DNA of 60,933 nt from Setomelanomma holmii (taxonomy: Eukaryota > Ascomycota > Dothideomycetes > Pleosporales > Phaeosphaeriaceae), in the NCBI GenBank assembly GCA_010015745.1, contig ML978303.1, positions 2,633-63,565 on the forward strand. Direction: 5' to 3'. This document shows positions 1 through 10,876 of this stretch, piece by piece. The notes below the pieces were generated by a model. It did not search any database. It was not told where the DNA came from and saw only the letters and a list, made by a program, of their open reading frames with translations. Position numbers and translations under genes: made by a program. Position 1 is the stretch's first letter. Every line of letters starts with the position of its first letter.

Positions 1-1518
1 GGTTCAGGCTGCTCAGAAGGGGTGCACGGTGATGCATGTCCTCCTGGGGCCGTCTTAGGGTGCGTGTATAGAGCTGCTGAGGAATCTCAGGGTCTGGGGA
101 CCCTGTGTGCTGGGAGGAGGGAGACTCTGCCATCCTGACAAGCTCCTTTACGCGACTGCGCGGAGGGCTAGGCGGACGTTAGAGATACTCCCAGAATCAG
201 CGCAGTAAGCTTGTTCAGTTGCTAGGATTATTAGGGTCTCTAGAGAGGATATCTAAAAATCGAAAAGTTGGTGTTTGGTGGTGGTCCATGGGGAAGATCC
301 TAGTGGCTCGAAAGGACTTCAGAACAAGCTTCTCCGTGATGCAGCTGCTCTACGCAGCCTAGAACAGTAGGAAGAAGTCGCCCTTAGTTATAGGAACAAG
401 GCCTTGAGTCTTCATGAGATGGGTGGAGAGTTCCTTAGTATAGGAAGACGCGAGAGGCGAGAAACAAACCACATCAAGTGGCTGAAGCGTATAGGTACTA
501 TAAGGTGGAAAGACAGCTACAAGTGTCCTCCTCTTGAGGCAGAGAACCAGAAACTCATTAGTAACATGAGAGCCGTGGCTATCTACAATGAGGAGTCTCC
601 ACTTCCTTCCTAGCCCTGCTTTTCTCTTTGTGTAGCGGTCAAAAATCTGCTTAAGGCAGGCTAATCCCACGTCGTTATTAGTCTATCCAGAGGGTGTTAA
701 AGTGACAAGAACCTCATGCTTTCCTGCCTTAATATCCTCCACCCAAGTAGAGCGGATAGAGCAGTTCTTAGAGGCGTAGATAAGACTAGGAGGAAGAGTA
801 CTCCCATCAGCGCAGACTCCAGCCAGGACAGTTATCCACTCACATGAACCATCTTGAAGTAGTTGAGTTACCTCTTCTGACTCCCACATCCTCTTACTAA
901 AGATCCTCTTCTGCTTTCCTATTACCCTAATAGAGAAGCCCTTCTCATCTATATTGTACATGTGAGCAGGCTCTACATCATACTCTTTAATCTTCTCATA
1001 GAGAAGATCAAAATAGAGATCGTACTTTGCCTCAGAGTCAGCGTAGTGGCAAACAGCGTCTATACCCTTAGTCCAGCGTGAGATAAGATGGTCATCATTT
1101 CGGCTGATAAAGCGCGTCACCTAGCCATCTCCGACGTGCTCATGAGCTATCTCCTCTCCAAATTTTCGCGTCATCTCTCTAGTAGGTGGAAGGCCTTTCT
1201 TAGTAAGATCATTAATATACTCTACAAGCTCTAACTCCTGGTGTAGGTTAAGCTTTTGTTTCTCAATCTTTCTAGCTGCTATAGACTTCTGAGTGCCCTT
1301 GCATCTTTGCATCAACGTAGTTTGTGGAATGTTGGATTTTTAGCACACTCCCGGTACGACAAGCGTTCTCCTGGTTTCTGTGATTTCATGGCTGCAATCG
1401 CCTCGTCTATAGCTGTTGTGGTGGTGGAGATATTACGCGTTGAAGTTGATCTAATTATCGTGTTATGATGTTGGGGTGGGTCGCTTCACCGAGCGGGTCG
1501 CTTCGGCGATCGGCACTG
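1..1518 (-). mobile_element. Pogo/Fot1-like DNA transposon, copy 1, cut by window edge
   Basis: A Tc1/mariner-superfamily (pogo/Fot1 group) element read on the minus strand; its 3' part lies outside the window. The transposase frame runs from about 1315 down to 359 and below. It has an N-terminal CENP-B/Tc5-type helix-turn-helix part (PPTREMTRKFGEEIAHEHVG) followed by a DDE domain with the acidic residues in NIDEKGF, VDSHGSH and LQPLDVV. The frame is broken by TAG codons near 1118-1120, 680-682 and 340-358, so it is inactive. The outer end is at 1518, where the minus strand starts CAGTG, a usual Tc1/mariner terminus. The terminal 45 bp and the following CCCCAACATCATAACAC match the complete copy at 33637-35774, so both belong to one family. 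Confidence 0.85.
1474..1518 (-). repeat. Terminal inverted repeat of pogo-like copy 1
   Basis: About 45 bp at the 5' end of the element, aligned without gaps to the left terminal repeat at 33637-33681. It contains the same doubled motif: GCGACCC, a short GC-rich spacer, then CGACCCACC. The flanking dinucleotide on the outer side reads CA/TG rather than TA, so the target duplication is mutated or my boundary is off by a few bases. Confidence 0.7.
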
Positions 1519-1524
1519 TGACCC

Positions 1525-2407
1525 TAGCGCTAAAATGGGCACTAAGACTAGTTATAGATATTGGTATTGCAGGGCATCGCTTACTAACAAAGTAGGCGAC
1601 AACTCTAAGAAAGTCGCAATTGTTTGGCGAGCTCTATATCGCAACTTACGCTTATTTTGCTCTCTGTCGCGCTCAAAATCTTCAGAGTCTCTAGCTTCAT
1701 ATCCTCTAACTGCTTTACGACGTAATTCGAAAGCGTAGTGTGGCTTATTAGCAGAGCGCGCAGAAGTGGCGTTCGATTCTAGGTCAGGAAGCCCCTCGTT
1801 GACGGGTGCACAGCCATCTTAAAGCTTAAGTCGTTGACAACTACCTAGTCTACGTAAGACGACTGCAACTCCTCCTCTTGCTACTGTACATGCGAGATTG
1901 TGCTACTGCCTCCAGCGACAGCGTTAGCATGTTGCTATGGATTCGCAGGTTGCAGAGCCTTGGACATAGGCAGCAACCTGGTGTCTGGATCGACTCGGTG
2001 CGCCTTCTTGAGGTGAGCTTTGATATGAGAGGTGCCTTCAACAAGCTAGCAGCATTGCTGCTTCTTGTTAGCATGACTGTCCCTGCATAGAAAGAGTGTC
2101 GACTTTGACCCATCGTCGTCCTTGAGCTTGAGCTCCGCACCGTACTGCTAGATAGTCGCGATTGCACGCCTCCCAGCAGCTGTGCCTTGCCCTTTACCTT
2201 ATACCCAACATTCTCAGGCTTCAGGTGACGCTTGCCATGCCAGAGGCGGTCCCAATCAACATCAAAACGAGGCCCGGATGCTCGCTTCTCCCCAGGATAC
2301 GGATGAGAAAGAGCAGAAACCTCAACCTCAGAAGGGGTTTCAGATGCTGACGGCGAGTCGACTAAGGACTCGAAGCTCTCGAAGCTTATAGTGGCGACTG
2401 CCCTCAT
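1525..2407 (-). pseudogene. hAT transposase remnant (BED zinc finger and start of the body)
   Basis: Read on the minus strand in shifting frames, this encodes the N-terminal part of a fungal hAT transposase. A BED-type finger (FLCRDSHANKK.., then GTSHIKAHLKKAHR) lies at about 2100-1990. It is followed by VVVNDLSFKMAVHPSTRGFLT near 1830-1780, TTLSNYVVKQLEDMKLE near 1740-1690 and SSPNNCDFLRVVAYFVSKR near 1640-1580, in the order usual for hAT proteins. Six in-frame stops, all TAG, and at least two frameshifts break it. The catalytic and dimerisation regions are absent. The remnant stops where the pogo-like element begins, which suggests that element inserted into it. Family assignment is from motif order, not alignment. 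Confidence 0.7.
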
Positions 2408-2942
2408 TGACGCAGCATGGTGATAAGGCTGAGAGGATAAGGACGATGATGCCTGCGAGAATGAAGCCTGTGAGGCTCTGGTAGTTACAAAACGATCTAT
2501 AACGAATAAATCACCGCTGACGATTGTATAGAGGCAGAAGTAGGAGGTCGAGAATCCTTTGCGAAAAATTCTACTCTAAGAACGTTACACAACGCTCAAC
2601 GCAACGAGCTGTCAAATTGCATAAATACGGCTAGAGGCATGGGCAAAGTCCACCAATAATAGGCAGATCACCACCTAAAATCCATCAAACGTAGTCCCGT
2701 AGTCCCGTATTACGGGCCTCAAGAATGATTACGTACGGTGCCTCCTACAGAGAGAGGTGCCGCTACGTCCTTACGGCTCAATTCACCCTTGCGGATCGCA
2801 CCTACGGGTCGCAGCTATGCGACGTAGGCCACGCTGGTCCATATAATGTGCTTTCATTTCCGTACAATCCTGCCTATGGCAGCTACCGGCCCGGGCTGAC
2901 GTATATCCGACGCTCACGGCGAGGAAAGTGCCGTCACCGGCG
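2408..2942. other. Gene-free stretch between the TE block and the first host gene
   Basis: I see no convincing coding sequence. The first 300 bases are AT-rich with runs typical of old, mutated transposon DNA. From 2700 it becomes richer in short CG-containing words (tacgg, cgtacg, ctacgg). A short open frame at 2725-2949 has no recognisable domain and no splice partner. Confidence 0.5.
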
Positions 2943-2949
2943 TATATAA
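2943..2949 (+). promoter_or_regulatory. TATA box upstream of the orphan gene
   Basis: TATATAA, 45 bp before the ATG at 2994. It favours that ATG over an in-frame upstream ATG at 2928, which would lie before the box. Confidence 0.5.
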
Positions 2950-2993
2950 CCCCAGTTCACGCCGACTTTGAAGCTGCTCTTACCTGTCATACC

Positions 2994-4706
2994 ATGACAG
3001 ACTCACTTGCTAGCTCTGGCACAGTAATACTACCATACAGACTGAGCAGAGTCCATCAGGAATCGCGCACAATGGGTAAAGTTACTGTACGGTGTCATGA
3101 AGACTCGGCCCGTTGGCACACTCCTTTGCTTCAGGATCTATCAGCCGCCTCAATTGTTCTACCAATATACCACACCCATAAGCGCCGCAATCCTTCGCCT
3201 CGACCTTCAAGAGAATCCATCAAGGTTCGAGTAAGAAAGCTTCAGAAACCCAAGATGGGCATTGCGCCCCAACGAAGTGCGACCGCCAGCACCACAGTGT
3301 CGCCAGCGAGACGTAAACGAGATCGAGTTTCGAAGCCGCAACCGCGTTCGGCGAACAACTTCTCACGCAAGGCACTGCACAGAAAAGCGATAGGTCCTGG
3401 TACACGCATTGGCACCATGAAGGAGATGCCAATCACGATCGCGGACGATGATGAAGATGTCCACGCAGGCATCGACATCCATCGTGACGTCCGCGGCCGG
3501 CACTCAACTGCCTCACCCGCACCTTCATTTGGAAGCTTCTACTACCCGCTGGCAAGTCCGTCTTCAGGGCTAGCGCCTTTTGATGGGCTTCACGATAGGT
3601 TCCGTGCACCGTCAGTGGTCATTGAGAGGGACATGAAGAGCCGTGAGCTGAGTATATACGCTGGGTAAGGTTTGCCACCTGCATATCGGCAAACCGTACT
3701 AATGGAATGATATAGACCCAGCCGGACATTAACCAGTGAACGTCTTCCAGCAGCGCGAAAATCCCGAGTTTCTTCACAAGCTCCACTCCTTACATCGATC
3801 AGCCCGGCACCTCACAGCGGCAACATCTCTCCGCAAATCACGAGTCATATTGAGGCAGAGTCGAGTGGCAGCCAGGCTATTCGAGGATTGGCCTTGGCGC
3901 CCTGTGATGCAATTCCTAGCCAGCACCACGGTCAAGAGATGACATTGAGAGACATCGCAGATTTTGACATGGGGAAGAAGGTAGCGGATCTCATGGCTGT
4001 CGCACCTGCACTACCCGTCCAGGACCTCTACAACTTACTGAACGACATGGGAGGTGACCTCGCGATTGCGAGACTTCAGGCTGCACATGTCAGCAGTAAT
4101 CAAAGCAATGCGCCAAACATCAAAGCCGAGGCAACATCAACGGCACAAACGCCGCAAGTCGATTTTCGAGCTGCCTATGAGCTACATGACGACGACGAGC
4201 TGATGGTAAAGATCGACACATACGATGCATTTCTTGAGTGGGACTCGGACACACCCCCGCCACCAGTACCGCTCGAAAAGCAGTCAAGAGCGCAAAAGGC
4301 ACGCCCTGTCAGCTCTCACAGCACACAAGCATCCCGGAAGAGGACTACTTGCGCCTCTAAGAATCTTGCGAAGAAGCGAAACCCGACTACATCGAAGGCG
4401 TCGTCTACGTCAAGGAAGAAAGCAACCATTTCCGTAAGGAGACACGATGGTGTCGAGAGGGCAGGAAGGCTGCGACTGAGCCTGTTGGACCAGCAGTTTG
4501 TCGTTCCGGACGACGTAGTTTCTCTTGACAGCGACGACACATCGTCTGGAGACTCCGAGAGTTCCATCGGCGTAGGCGATAGCGACATTGAGATGCTCAA
4601 CACCGTTCCTGAACATCTAGATAACCTGAGGATCCAGATGCGGCGCCAGAACGCGCTCAACGAAGAAGTACTGAATAGACAATCACGTCGGATGGGTGGG
4701 CGATGA
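2994..4706 (+). CDS. Hypothetical protein, two exons, basic and Ser-rich
   Basis: Exons 2994-3664 and 3716-4706 join in frame across a 51-bp intron with a good branch site (TACTAAT) and a TATAG acceptor, giving about 553 aa. I do not recognise a named family. The first third is basic and rich in Ser/Pro/Arg. The region MTLRDIADFDMGKKVADL and the following 35 residues (PALPVQDLYNLLNDMGGDLA) look like a small helical bundle of UBA-like type. After that come acidic stretches (DSDDTSSGDSES) and Lys/Arg clusters compatible with nuclear import. A nuclear or regulatory role is inference only. A later start at 3072 is possible. Confidence 0.65.
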
Positions 4707-5192
4707 TCAAACCCGTCGAGATCAGGAGTGGCGCGCAGAGGTGTTCGCATTTATGTGCGTTTGCATCAGAATTATATGCTCATCGTGTTTGCGGTTTCTG
4801 CAAAATACATGGGCGCACGCAATCCTCTGATCTTCTGAGCGGAATGATTGGGCGTGAGACAAATATTCAGATCCTTGTTTCAAGATCATTTCCTCTGCAA
4901 ACGAAGCCTTTCCGGCAATCATATTATCGTTCTCTCAATACTGTGAATTCCAAGAAATGTCGCGGTACATAGAGTACCTATTTTCCTTCATAGTCGAACT
5001 TCCCGTCACTACGACATGCGTCAAAGCCTCTACATGTGAGTCCTGTCAAATTTAACTTCACCGCCACTTTTGCGTGCTTTATGACGGCTCACTTATCTCA
5101 CCTGACGTATCTCCGGTCTCTTACTTCTCAGCGAAGCGTATTCACCGCCGGTCACTCGCCAGTGATCACCTATACAAGCTTCCGTCCATCTC
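4707..5192. other. Intergenic, no gene seen
   Basis: Probable 3' flank of the orphan gene and upstream flank of the next open region. Short open frames exist on both strands but have no domain, splice structure or favourable codon pattern. Confidence 0.4.
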
Positions 5193-6372
5193 TTGCTATC
5201 CACTCTTCCTACTCACTACCCTTCCGACACTTTCTATTATCCTGACTCTCCCGATGACTCGTACCACTCCCAAGAAATCCACACAAAAATCGAACAGGCT
5301 GAAAAAGCCATTGAAGCCGAAAAGTCACCCATCGGCCGCCACTTTTCGAGCTGGAGCTGGTCATCTGGACTTGACCAACTCGATGGCAACGAAGCGACGA
5401 CTCCCGGCAACTATCTAGCTGTCTAGTGACAGCGATTACATAGACAGCATGATGCGGGACAAGATGCCACACTACCACAGAAGCCAGGCAAACTTTTCGA
5501 CACGGCAACAATTTTACGATGTGGGGGAAAACAAAGAAGCTTCCACAACCCGCGACTAGAAAAACGAAGCCGATAAAACCTCGTCAGCGCCAGCAACGTG
5601 TGAACCTGAGCTCTGAAGATGAAGGTAGAGGCGGGCTTATTGTTACGTCCAAGATTGTCTTTTACTAAATTTATTAGAATGTCTGCCGCCAAGCACACCT
5701 AGGTCTAAGATACACGACGCAGCACGAAGAGTAAACATGCAGAAGCGTAGGAGGGAGCACTCCAGAATGGCGCCAGGAGAGAAAATCACATCAGACGTAG
5801 ACGATCAGGACAGTGAGGAGGACGATGATCCCAGGCTTGCGAAGAAAGTTGTGGATGATCCTTATGACCTCTAAATAGCCATGAAGGGTTGGCAGGAGAT
5901 CTCGGGGATTCAATCGCGACCAAAGCGACAAGCCAAGACACCCAGGTTCCCATGCAACGCTGCCCGTGACTTCGCTAGTGCAGGTCGACGAGAGCATTCA
6001 CGCATGCCAATGACTCCACCAACAACGGTCAAGAGACCAAGCAGAAGAGTACCCTCAGCGATTGCCCAGACTAAGGGGACCAATCACCCACAGACCGATG
6101 CGCATACTTCTGCTATGCCTACGCCCACCACACCTCCTGCCGCCAAGTCTCAGACCCATAACAAAGGTGAGGTGAAGGCCAAAGATGAGCCACGTCGACC
6201 AAAACAGTATCGCGCTCCGACACGGTACAATCCGAACTTTGACGCGAAGTACCATCCAATTCGTGATTCGGGTCATGAGATTCATCATGGCTGTGTCAGT
6301 CCGAGACCTAGCGTGGAAGATGCATGCGCACGCCAGCAGCGCTTTCTTGAGCGGGGAAGACGACCTTACTGA
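5193..6372 (+). pseudogene. Decayed orphan gene (unknown function)
   Basis: Several protein-like stretches follow one another on the plus strand in different frames. They are an open frame from 5193 (with HTKIEQAEKAIEAEKSPIG), a continuation from about 5426 in another frame (SSDSDYIDSMMRDKMPHY), a frame from 5737 with QDSEEDDDPRLAKKVVDDPYDL, a TAA at about 5874, and the same frame on to 6372 (basic, Pro/Lys/Arg-rich). The acidic and basic low-complexity composition resembles a nuclear protein. Introns could explain some breaks, but I found no set of GT..AG pairs that restores one frame. No family is recognised. Confidence 0.35.
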
Positions 6373-6783
6373 GTGTGGTCAAGCATCATTCCTGACACAG
6401 GACGGGATGACTGATGGGAACGAACCAAAGTGCCATTGCAGACTTCAGTTTTGAGATCAGTTTGGAACACTAGCGATCCTTGAGGAGTTGTTCTTGAGTT
6501 CTGGAAATACAAAGGACCTTGCGAGCGAGATTTCCTAGGACAGGATACTGTTCATTAGGGCTCTCCATTGGGCAACTTATTTCATTTCATCTCAATTATT
6601 TAGTCTCCTTCATTGATCACCTATCTCCAACTTTTCAGCAATTCTAGCAGGGCACACTCTACTTCTGTATTGTCATAAAGTTTTCATATTCAAAGACACT
6701 TCTAAAGTTTCTCTTCAAGTTCCTTTTTCTCTTGTCTACTTGTCGCCTTCACGTTGCGCTCCTTTTGCCTCTCTTGATCATCC
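6373..6783. other. Intergenic, T-rich, no gene seen
   Basis: Lies between two convergent genes. The last 200 bases are T/C-rich on the plus strand, as expected for the 3' flank of the minus-strand gene that follows. No ORF worth calling. Confidence 0.4.
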
Positions 6784-7161
6784 TTACAAGCCCTCCGCAT
6801 CTTCGCGACGATCCGCACGTCGCTGTCTACGCCGCTCCTTGATCAACATCTTCTTGCGCCGTGGCAACGTAATCAGCGCATGCCATGCAAACCAAGCGAG
6901 TCCACCGAAGAGAAATACCACCGCAGCTATGATGGCGACGATGCCGGGCGTAGACGGCGAAGTTCCTGCTTCACCGGAGATCAGGGTGGGGGTGGGGTTG
7001 GGTACTGAAACATGGGCAACGATAGTAGGGTTGGTGAGGTTTGAGGAAATGGTAGAAGGAGAAGGAAGCGGGGAGGGCCAAGTGAAATTAGTCAGGGTAG
7101 GTGTGGTGGATGGGGTAGTGATGTTTTTGGGAATGTAGGGGTAGACTGGGTATGGTGCCAT
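6784..7161 (-). CDS. Small single-pass membrane protein
   Basis: A 125-aa intronless frame on the minus strand. Residues 1-70 are rich in Pro, Ser, Thr and Asn, with several N-glycosylation sequons (NIT, NFT, NLT) and no cleavable signal peptide. One membrane segment follows at about 74-96 (IVAIIAAVVFLFGGLAWFAW), then a strongly basic tail (PRRKKMLIKERRRQRRADRR). The layout predicts the N terminus outside and a short cytoplasmic tail. It is the first of several minus-strand genes of this architecture. The opposite strand is also open here, but that product is Gly/Val-rich and has no features. Function unknown. Confidence 0.65.
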   Translation of the reverse strand: MAPYPVYPYIPKNITTPSTTPTLTNFTWPSPLPSPSTISSNLTNPTIVAHVSVPNPTPTLISGEAGTSPSTPGIVAIIAAVVFLFGGLAWFAWHALITLPRRKKMLIKERRRQRRADRREDAEGL

Positions 7162-7411
7162 TTTGGATGTAGGTTGTGGTGTGCAGTTTTGGTCGTGGAG
7201 ATGAACGACGAGGAGAAAAAATCACGACACTAATTTGTAGACTTCAGGTTCGGTGTTTTGTGGTGAATCAGAAACGTTGTGGACGGACAGTGACAAGACA
7301 CAGGTAGGAGCCTGAGTCTCATTGATGTCTTAAGCTATTGTGCAACGCTGGAATGCGACAGTTTTCAGGAGGACTATCGAAATATGATGATTCGTGTAAT
7401 CACATCTGACG

Positions 7412-7930
7412 CTACCCTCTATTCCTGCCTATCGATTGTTCTCCTGGTGTCCTCATGAAGTCCCTAACTTGCATCTCCACATCTTTGCTGACTTGCTGCT
7501 CTCCCTCTTGCTGCTGCAGCGCCGCTCGCTTGTCACGATAACGCTTGATGGTGTATCGATGGATCGCAAATGCTAAAAACATGATAGCAAAAGGCTAGAA
7601 TAAGCATAGTTGTGTAAGCCATGGAACAGGGACTTGCAACGATCTGACTTTGATGTCTTCTGGGTTTTGGCCTGGTTTAGGCGAACGTGTGAGATACATA
7701 GGAGCAAGCGGATCCTTCCAATGAAGTGGTGGATAGACCTGTGCAACCACGTGGCTAAAGTCACATGATATCCTATTGTAGTATGCACTGCCCTGTGGGC
7801 AAGTGCACTTACCTCTGAGCTGAGAGCTCCTGTACACGAACATCACAACACGACAACAGATAGCAATACAATCGTTGATCTGCAGCCTCCAACCGACACT
7901 GCTCACGCAGTTACAACCTGAGATCAACAT
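7412..7930 (-). pseudogene. Possible single-pass membrane protein gene with one in-frame stop
   Basis: A minus-strand frame opens at the ATG at 7930 and reads to a TAG at 7595-7597. It then continues in the same frame as a hydrophobic segment (PFAIMFLAFAIHRYTIKRY) and a basic, Gln-rich tail to a stop at 7412-7414. The stop sits inside the would-be membrane segment, as in LTQLCLF-stop-PFAIMFL. Either this is a nonsense mutation, or a 54-nt intron ending at that TAG removes it; the candidate donor GTCAGA is weak. Architecture matches the neighbouring genes. Function unknown. Confidence 0.35.
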
Positions 7931-8192
7931 GATGAGCGCGACGTGTATGTGTGATCAGTGCCGCATAAGCACGCCGTCAGACAAAGAAAGGTAACTGCGC
8001 ACAAAGCAACTACGAAATCGTAGTGCGATTCGGGCGTTGTTGGTTTTGATCTTTATTGTCATTGACTACACCCAAACATCAAGGTTAGTTCAGCTACAGA
8101 TCCAACGTTGACGAACGAATGTGATGCGATGATTACTGCAATGTTCCCGGACTGTCACCGTCCAGCCGATGCATGCGGCCACGAAGAGAGTT
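7931..8192. other. Short intergenic stretch
   Basis: No coding signal. Contains the upstream flank of the 7.4-7.9 kb gene and the 3' flank of the next minus-strand gene. Confidence 0.4.
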
Positions 8193-9185
8193 CTACCGAG
8201 TCGGTGAGTCAGGAGGTGAGACATCGGATGAGCGATTCTGAGAAGCGCGCACCGGTCCATAGGTATAGCTCAAAGGTGACACAGGACTATGCGGCCGCAA
8301 TTGAGTGCTATGCAAATGATGGTGATTGAAAGCCGGTTGCTGCATGATGACAGGCGGTGGATAAGCCACAGTTTGACTGGTCGGCATGCGTGCGTATTGC
8401 TCAAAAATTCGAGACTGGAATTCATCAGTGCCAAATGAAGTACCCCAACCTTGTGCTTGAGCCAGTTGAGCTCGATCAAAGCTACCAAAGGTAGATGCAG
8501 ATTTTTTTCAACCACGAGCAGGATGCTCACGAGTGTTGGTCATCTCGATCTTTGTCGCGCTTGAATCGGAGGGTTGACTAGCACGCTCGCGATTGCGTCG
8601 ATTTCGCTCTTGACGAACGCGATGTGCCTCGTTGATCAGATGATCAGTGGTAGGATTCTTTACATGGCGAGCACGACCCTGCTCCGCGGCAGATTGTTTA
8701 CCTTTGCCACCATACATAAACTTCTTTCGTCGAAGGGAAACAAAGAGCAGAACGAGAGCAATGGCGCCAAGAGTGCCGAAGATTGCACCTAACACGGCAT
8801 TATTGCTTGCATTGCTGAGCTCCCCAACCTTTTTGTTGGCCGTCGGCTAATACGACTCGAAGGCCACATCTGTGACTTCTGGTGCACGAACTTTAGTTAT
8901 GGTGGCAATCATGTGAACATTGGAAGTCTGTCCAGGTAAACCAGTGATTGTGACAGCCGCAGGACGGACCATTGCGGGAGCTTGTAACGCAATCCCAGTA
9001 GTCGATGCCACCATACCACCGGCAGCTGTAGTAATTACTGGCTTGTGGGAGATCGTGACCGGGCTGCTAGATCCCTTCGCAGAGGTAAAGTCTGGAGGAG
9101 AGGTTACGCCAACCGATTGGGAGGCTTGCGGCGCCATGGCTGACCCAGGGGTTGGCCAGATGAAACCAGACAATGTGTTAGACAT
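8193..9185 (-). pseudogene. Single-pass membrane protein gene with two in-frame stops
   Basis: One continuous minus-strand frame from the ATG at 9185 to the stop at 8193 would give about 330 aa, but it holds a TAG at 8847-8849 and a TGA at 8508-8510. Both sides of each stop look like one protein: a Ser/Thr/Pro-rich stalk, the run PTANKKVGELSNASNNAV, a membrane segment (GAIFGTLGAIALVLLFVSL), a basic juxtamembrane stretch (RRKKF), a charged tail, then a Gln/Pro/His-rich C terminus. No intron removing either stop was found. The frame extends upstream to 9482, but that part is Cys-rich and unlike the rest. Function unknown. Confidence 0.6.
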
Positions 9186-9770
9186 CGCTGAACCTAATGA
9201 AGATGGACCTGCCAACTCTTCAAGGCTGCTTGGACTTTTCGTAATGACTGAAGCGTGGTGATTTATATCGAGCCTGTCGTTCAGAGTTGAGAGTTGTGTG
9301 AGGAGAAAATGCAGCTTGATATTGGGGAAGTCTATACTGGTCTCATCTGTTGTGCAATGTAACTGAACAGCGCACCATGCGCAGTTCGAACAAAAGCGTT
9401 GTGTGTACTCACAGTGCTCGTACTCAACTCGAGTGACAGTCATGCTCTCACAAGACACGCTCTGGCGCCTTACTGACTTCACATAAACGCTGGAGTATGT
9501 GAAAGCGCCGGCTCACTGGCATTAAGTAAGCACATAGCTCAATCATCTCAACAAACATTGATCACAAAATAGGAACCTCACATACCTGCAATCATGAAAT
9601 GGTGTCGCGAAGAAGTGATGAGAGACACGCGTGTCTGCTGTTCTGTATCTGCGGAAAAGCCATGGGTGTTACCAAACCCAAGATCCGACGCTCATCAAAG
9701 CCATCTGAGAACACTCAAGTGTGATTTCGATTCGGTGACAAAATTTTAAAAAAGGATTGCGTACGGTTCC
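9186..9770. other. Upstream flank of the decayed membrane-protein gene
   Basis: Open in the same frame as the gene below it up to 9482 but without features; 9483-9770 contains no ORF worth calling. Probably promoter and 5' leader of the 8.2-9.2 kb gene plus the 3' flank of the next gene. Confidence 0.35.
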
Positions 9771-10769
9771 TCACATTTCTGGTATTGTGTGAAGAGCGCG
9801 ACGGACTGGCGCTGTTCTTGTGCGCTGTAAGCGAGGCGTACGATAGGCATCCACTTGTCGTGGCGGCGTGAGCGGTCTCGGTACGTCTTCCAAACGTGGA
9901 GCAGCTTCTTTGCCAAACATCAGATATACCTCGGTGGCCCGCGAGATCGTGTGATGTTCATCACGCTCCGTCGTCTTCCTGCTACCAAAGCAGTCGCATA
10001 CGTTCACACCTCGATAGCATGAACAGCCCCAGTAAACGAGCAGGCCAAACAGGATTGCTGCCAGGATGGAGCCCACGACTATGCCCGCTACCATACCAAT
10101 ATACTTGCCGCCCTCCTTTGAGAACGGCTCTGAATCTGTAGGCGATGGCTGCGCACTTTCTATCTTACTTGGCAGTGTTGTTTGGCTCGCTGACAAGTCG
10201 TGGCTGGTTGTTGCCGAATCTGGAGTGGACGTAATAGATATTGGGGAAAGAGATGTTCGGGAAGATTCGTCTGCCGTGCTGCTCTCACTGGTAGTGGTAA
10301 GCCTTGGCGTGGGCAAAACAGTAGTAAGTGGTGGCGTGGTAGTAGCGGGCACAGACGATGGCTTGGCCAATGTGGGGTTCAGCGGGGGATCGTGTGGTCG
10401 TGAGCTGGTCCTGTGAGGAGAAGTGGTGCTAGGCCCGACAATGATGGTGGTGAAGGGGTCGGATGATATGACCCATGTCTCAATCGGGACGCTGATAGGC
10501 GGTGCGAGAGCCTCTTGTCGGAGGGCAAGGAGTGCTATCGACACTGAGAATTCTGGGCGGACGATTTCTACATGAGTATATCCGCGCAAGCTGAACAGAG
10601 CGCTAGCGGCAGTGGAGATATTGGTAATCGGGATGTACATATTTGTGTTATCTAGACTCGTGAGAGGATCTGGGCGCGCGTACAGAAGCAAGGGAGAAGG
10701 CAACACGCACTCTTTGTTCGAGGAAGACAACGCATGTGACATGTTGTGCACTGTGAATTGCTCAAGCAT
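9771..10769 (-). CDS. Ser/Thr-rich single-pass membrane protein
   Basis: A 332-aa frame. Residues 1-110 form a soluble-looking N-terminal region. Residues 110-215 are a Ser/Thr/Pro stalk of the kind that becomes O-mannosylated. A membrane segment with small-residue spacing follows (YIGMVAGIVVGSILAAILFG), then a Cys-rich juxtamembrane (YWGCSCYRGVNVCDC) and an 80-residue basic cytoplasmic tail. A clean GTAAGA..CACTAACAG intron lies just upstream, in the 5' leader (about 10783-10830), and an in-frame TAA separates it from the ATG, which supports this start. The layout resembles fungal wall-stress sensors such as Mid2 or SKG6-type proteins, but I see no WSC domain and do not assign a function. 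Confidence 0.75.
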   Translation of the reverse strand: MLEQFTVHNMSHALSSSNKECVLPSPLLLYARPDPLTSLDNTNMYIPITNISTAASALFSLRGYTHVEIVRPEFSVSIALLALRQEALAPPISVPIETWVISSDPFTTIIVGPSTTSPHRTSSRPHDPPLNPTLAKPSSVPATTTPPLTTVLPTPRLTTTSESSTADESSRTSLSPISITSTPDSATTSHDLSASQTTLPSKIESAQPSPTDSEPFSKEGGKYIGMVAGIVVGSILAAILFGLLVYWGCSCYRGVNVCDCFGSRKTTERDEHHTISRATEVYLMFGKEAAPRLEDVPRPLTPPRQVDAYRTPRLQRTRTAPVRRALHTIPEM

Positions 10770-10876
10770 CTTGCCTCGATGTTAATCCTGTTAGTGAGCG
10801 GTAGAGTTCAGCTTCACAGTGTTCTTACGTGAACAACGGCTTTTGGTCTGTTGACTGATTTCCCGTGAAGCGTGCT

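Noticed and set aside
6740..7138. Plus-strand open frame overlapping the 125-aa membrane protein
   Set aside because: Product is Gly/Val-rich and featureless; the minus strand gives sequons, a membrane helix and a basic tail in the right order.
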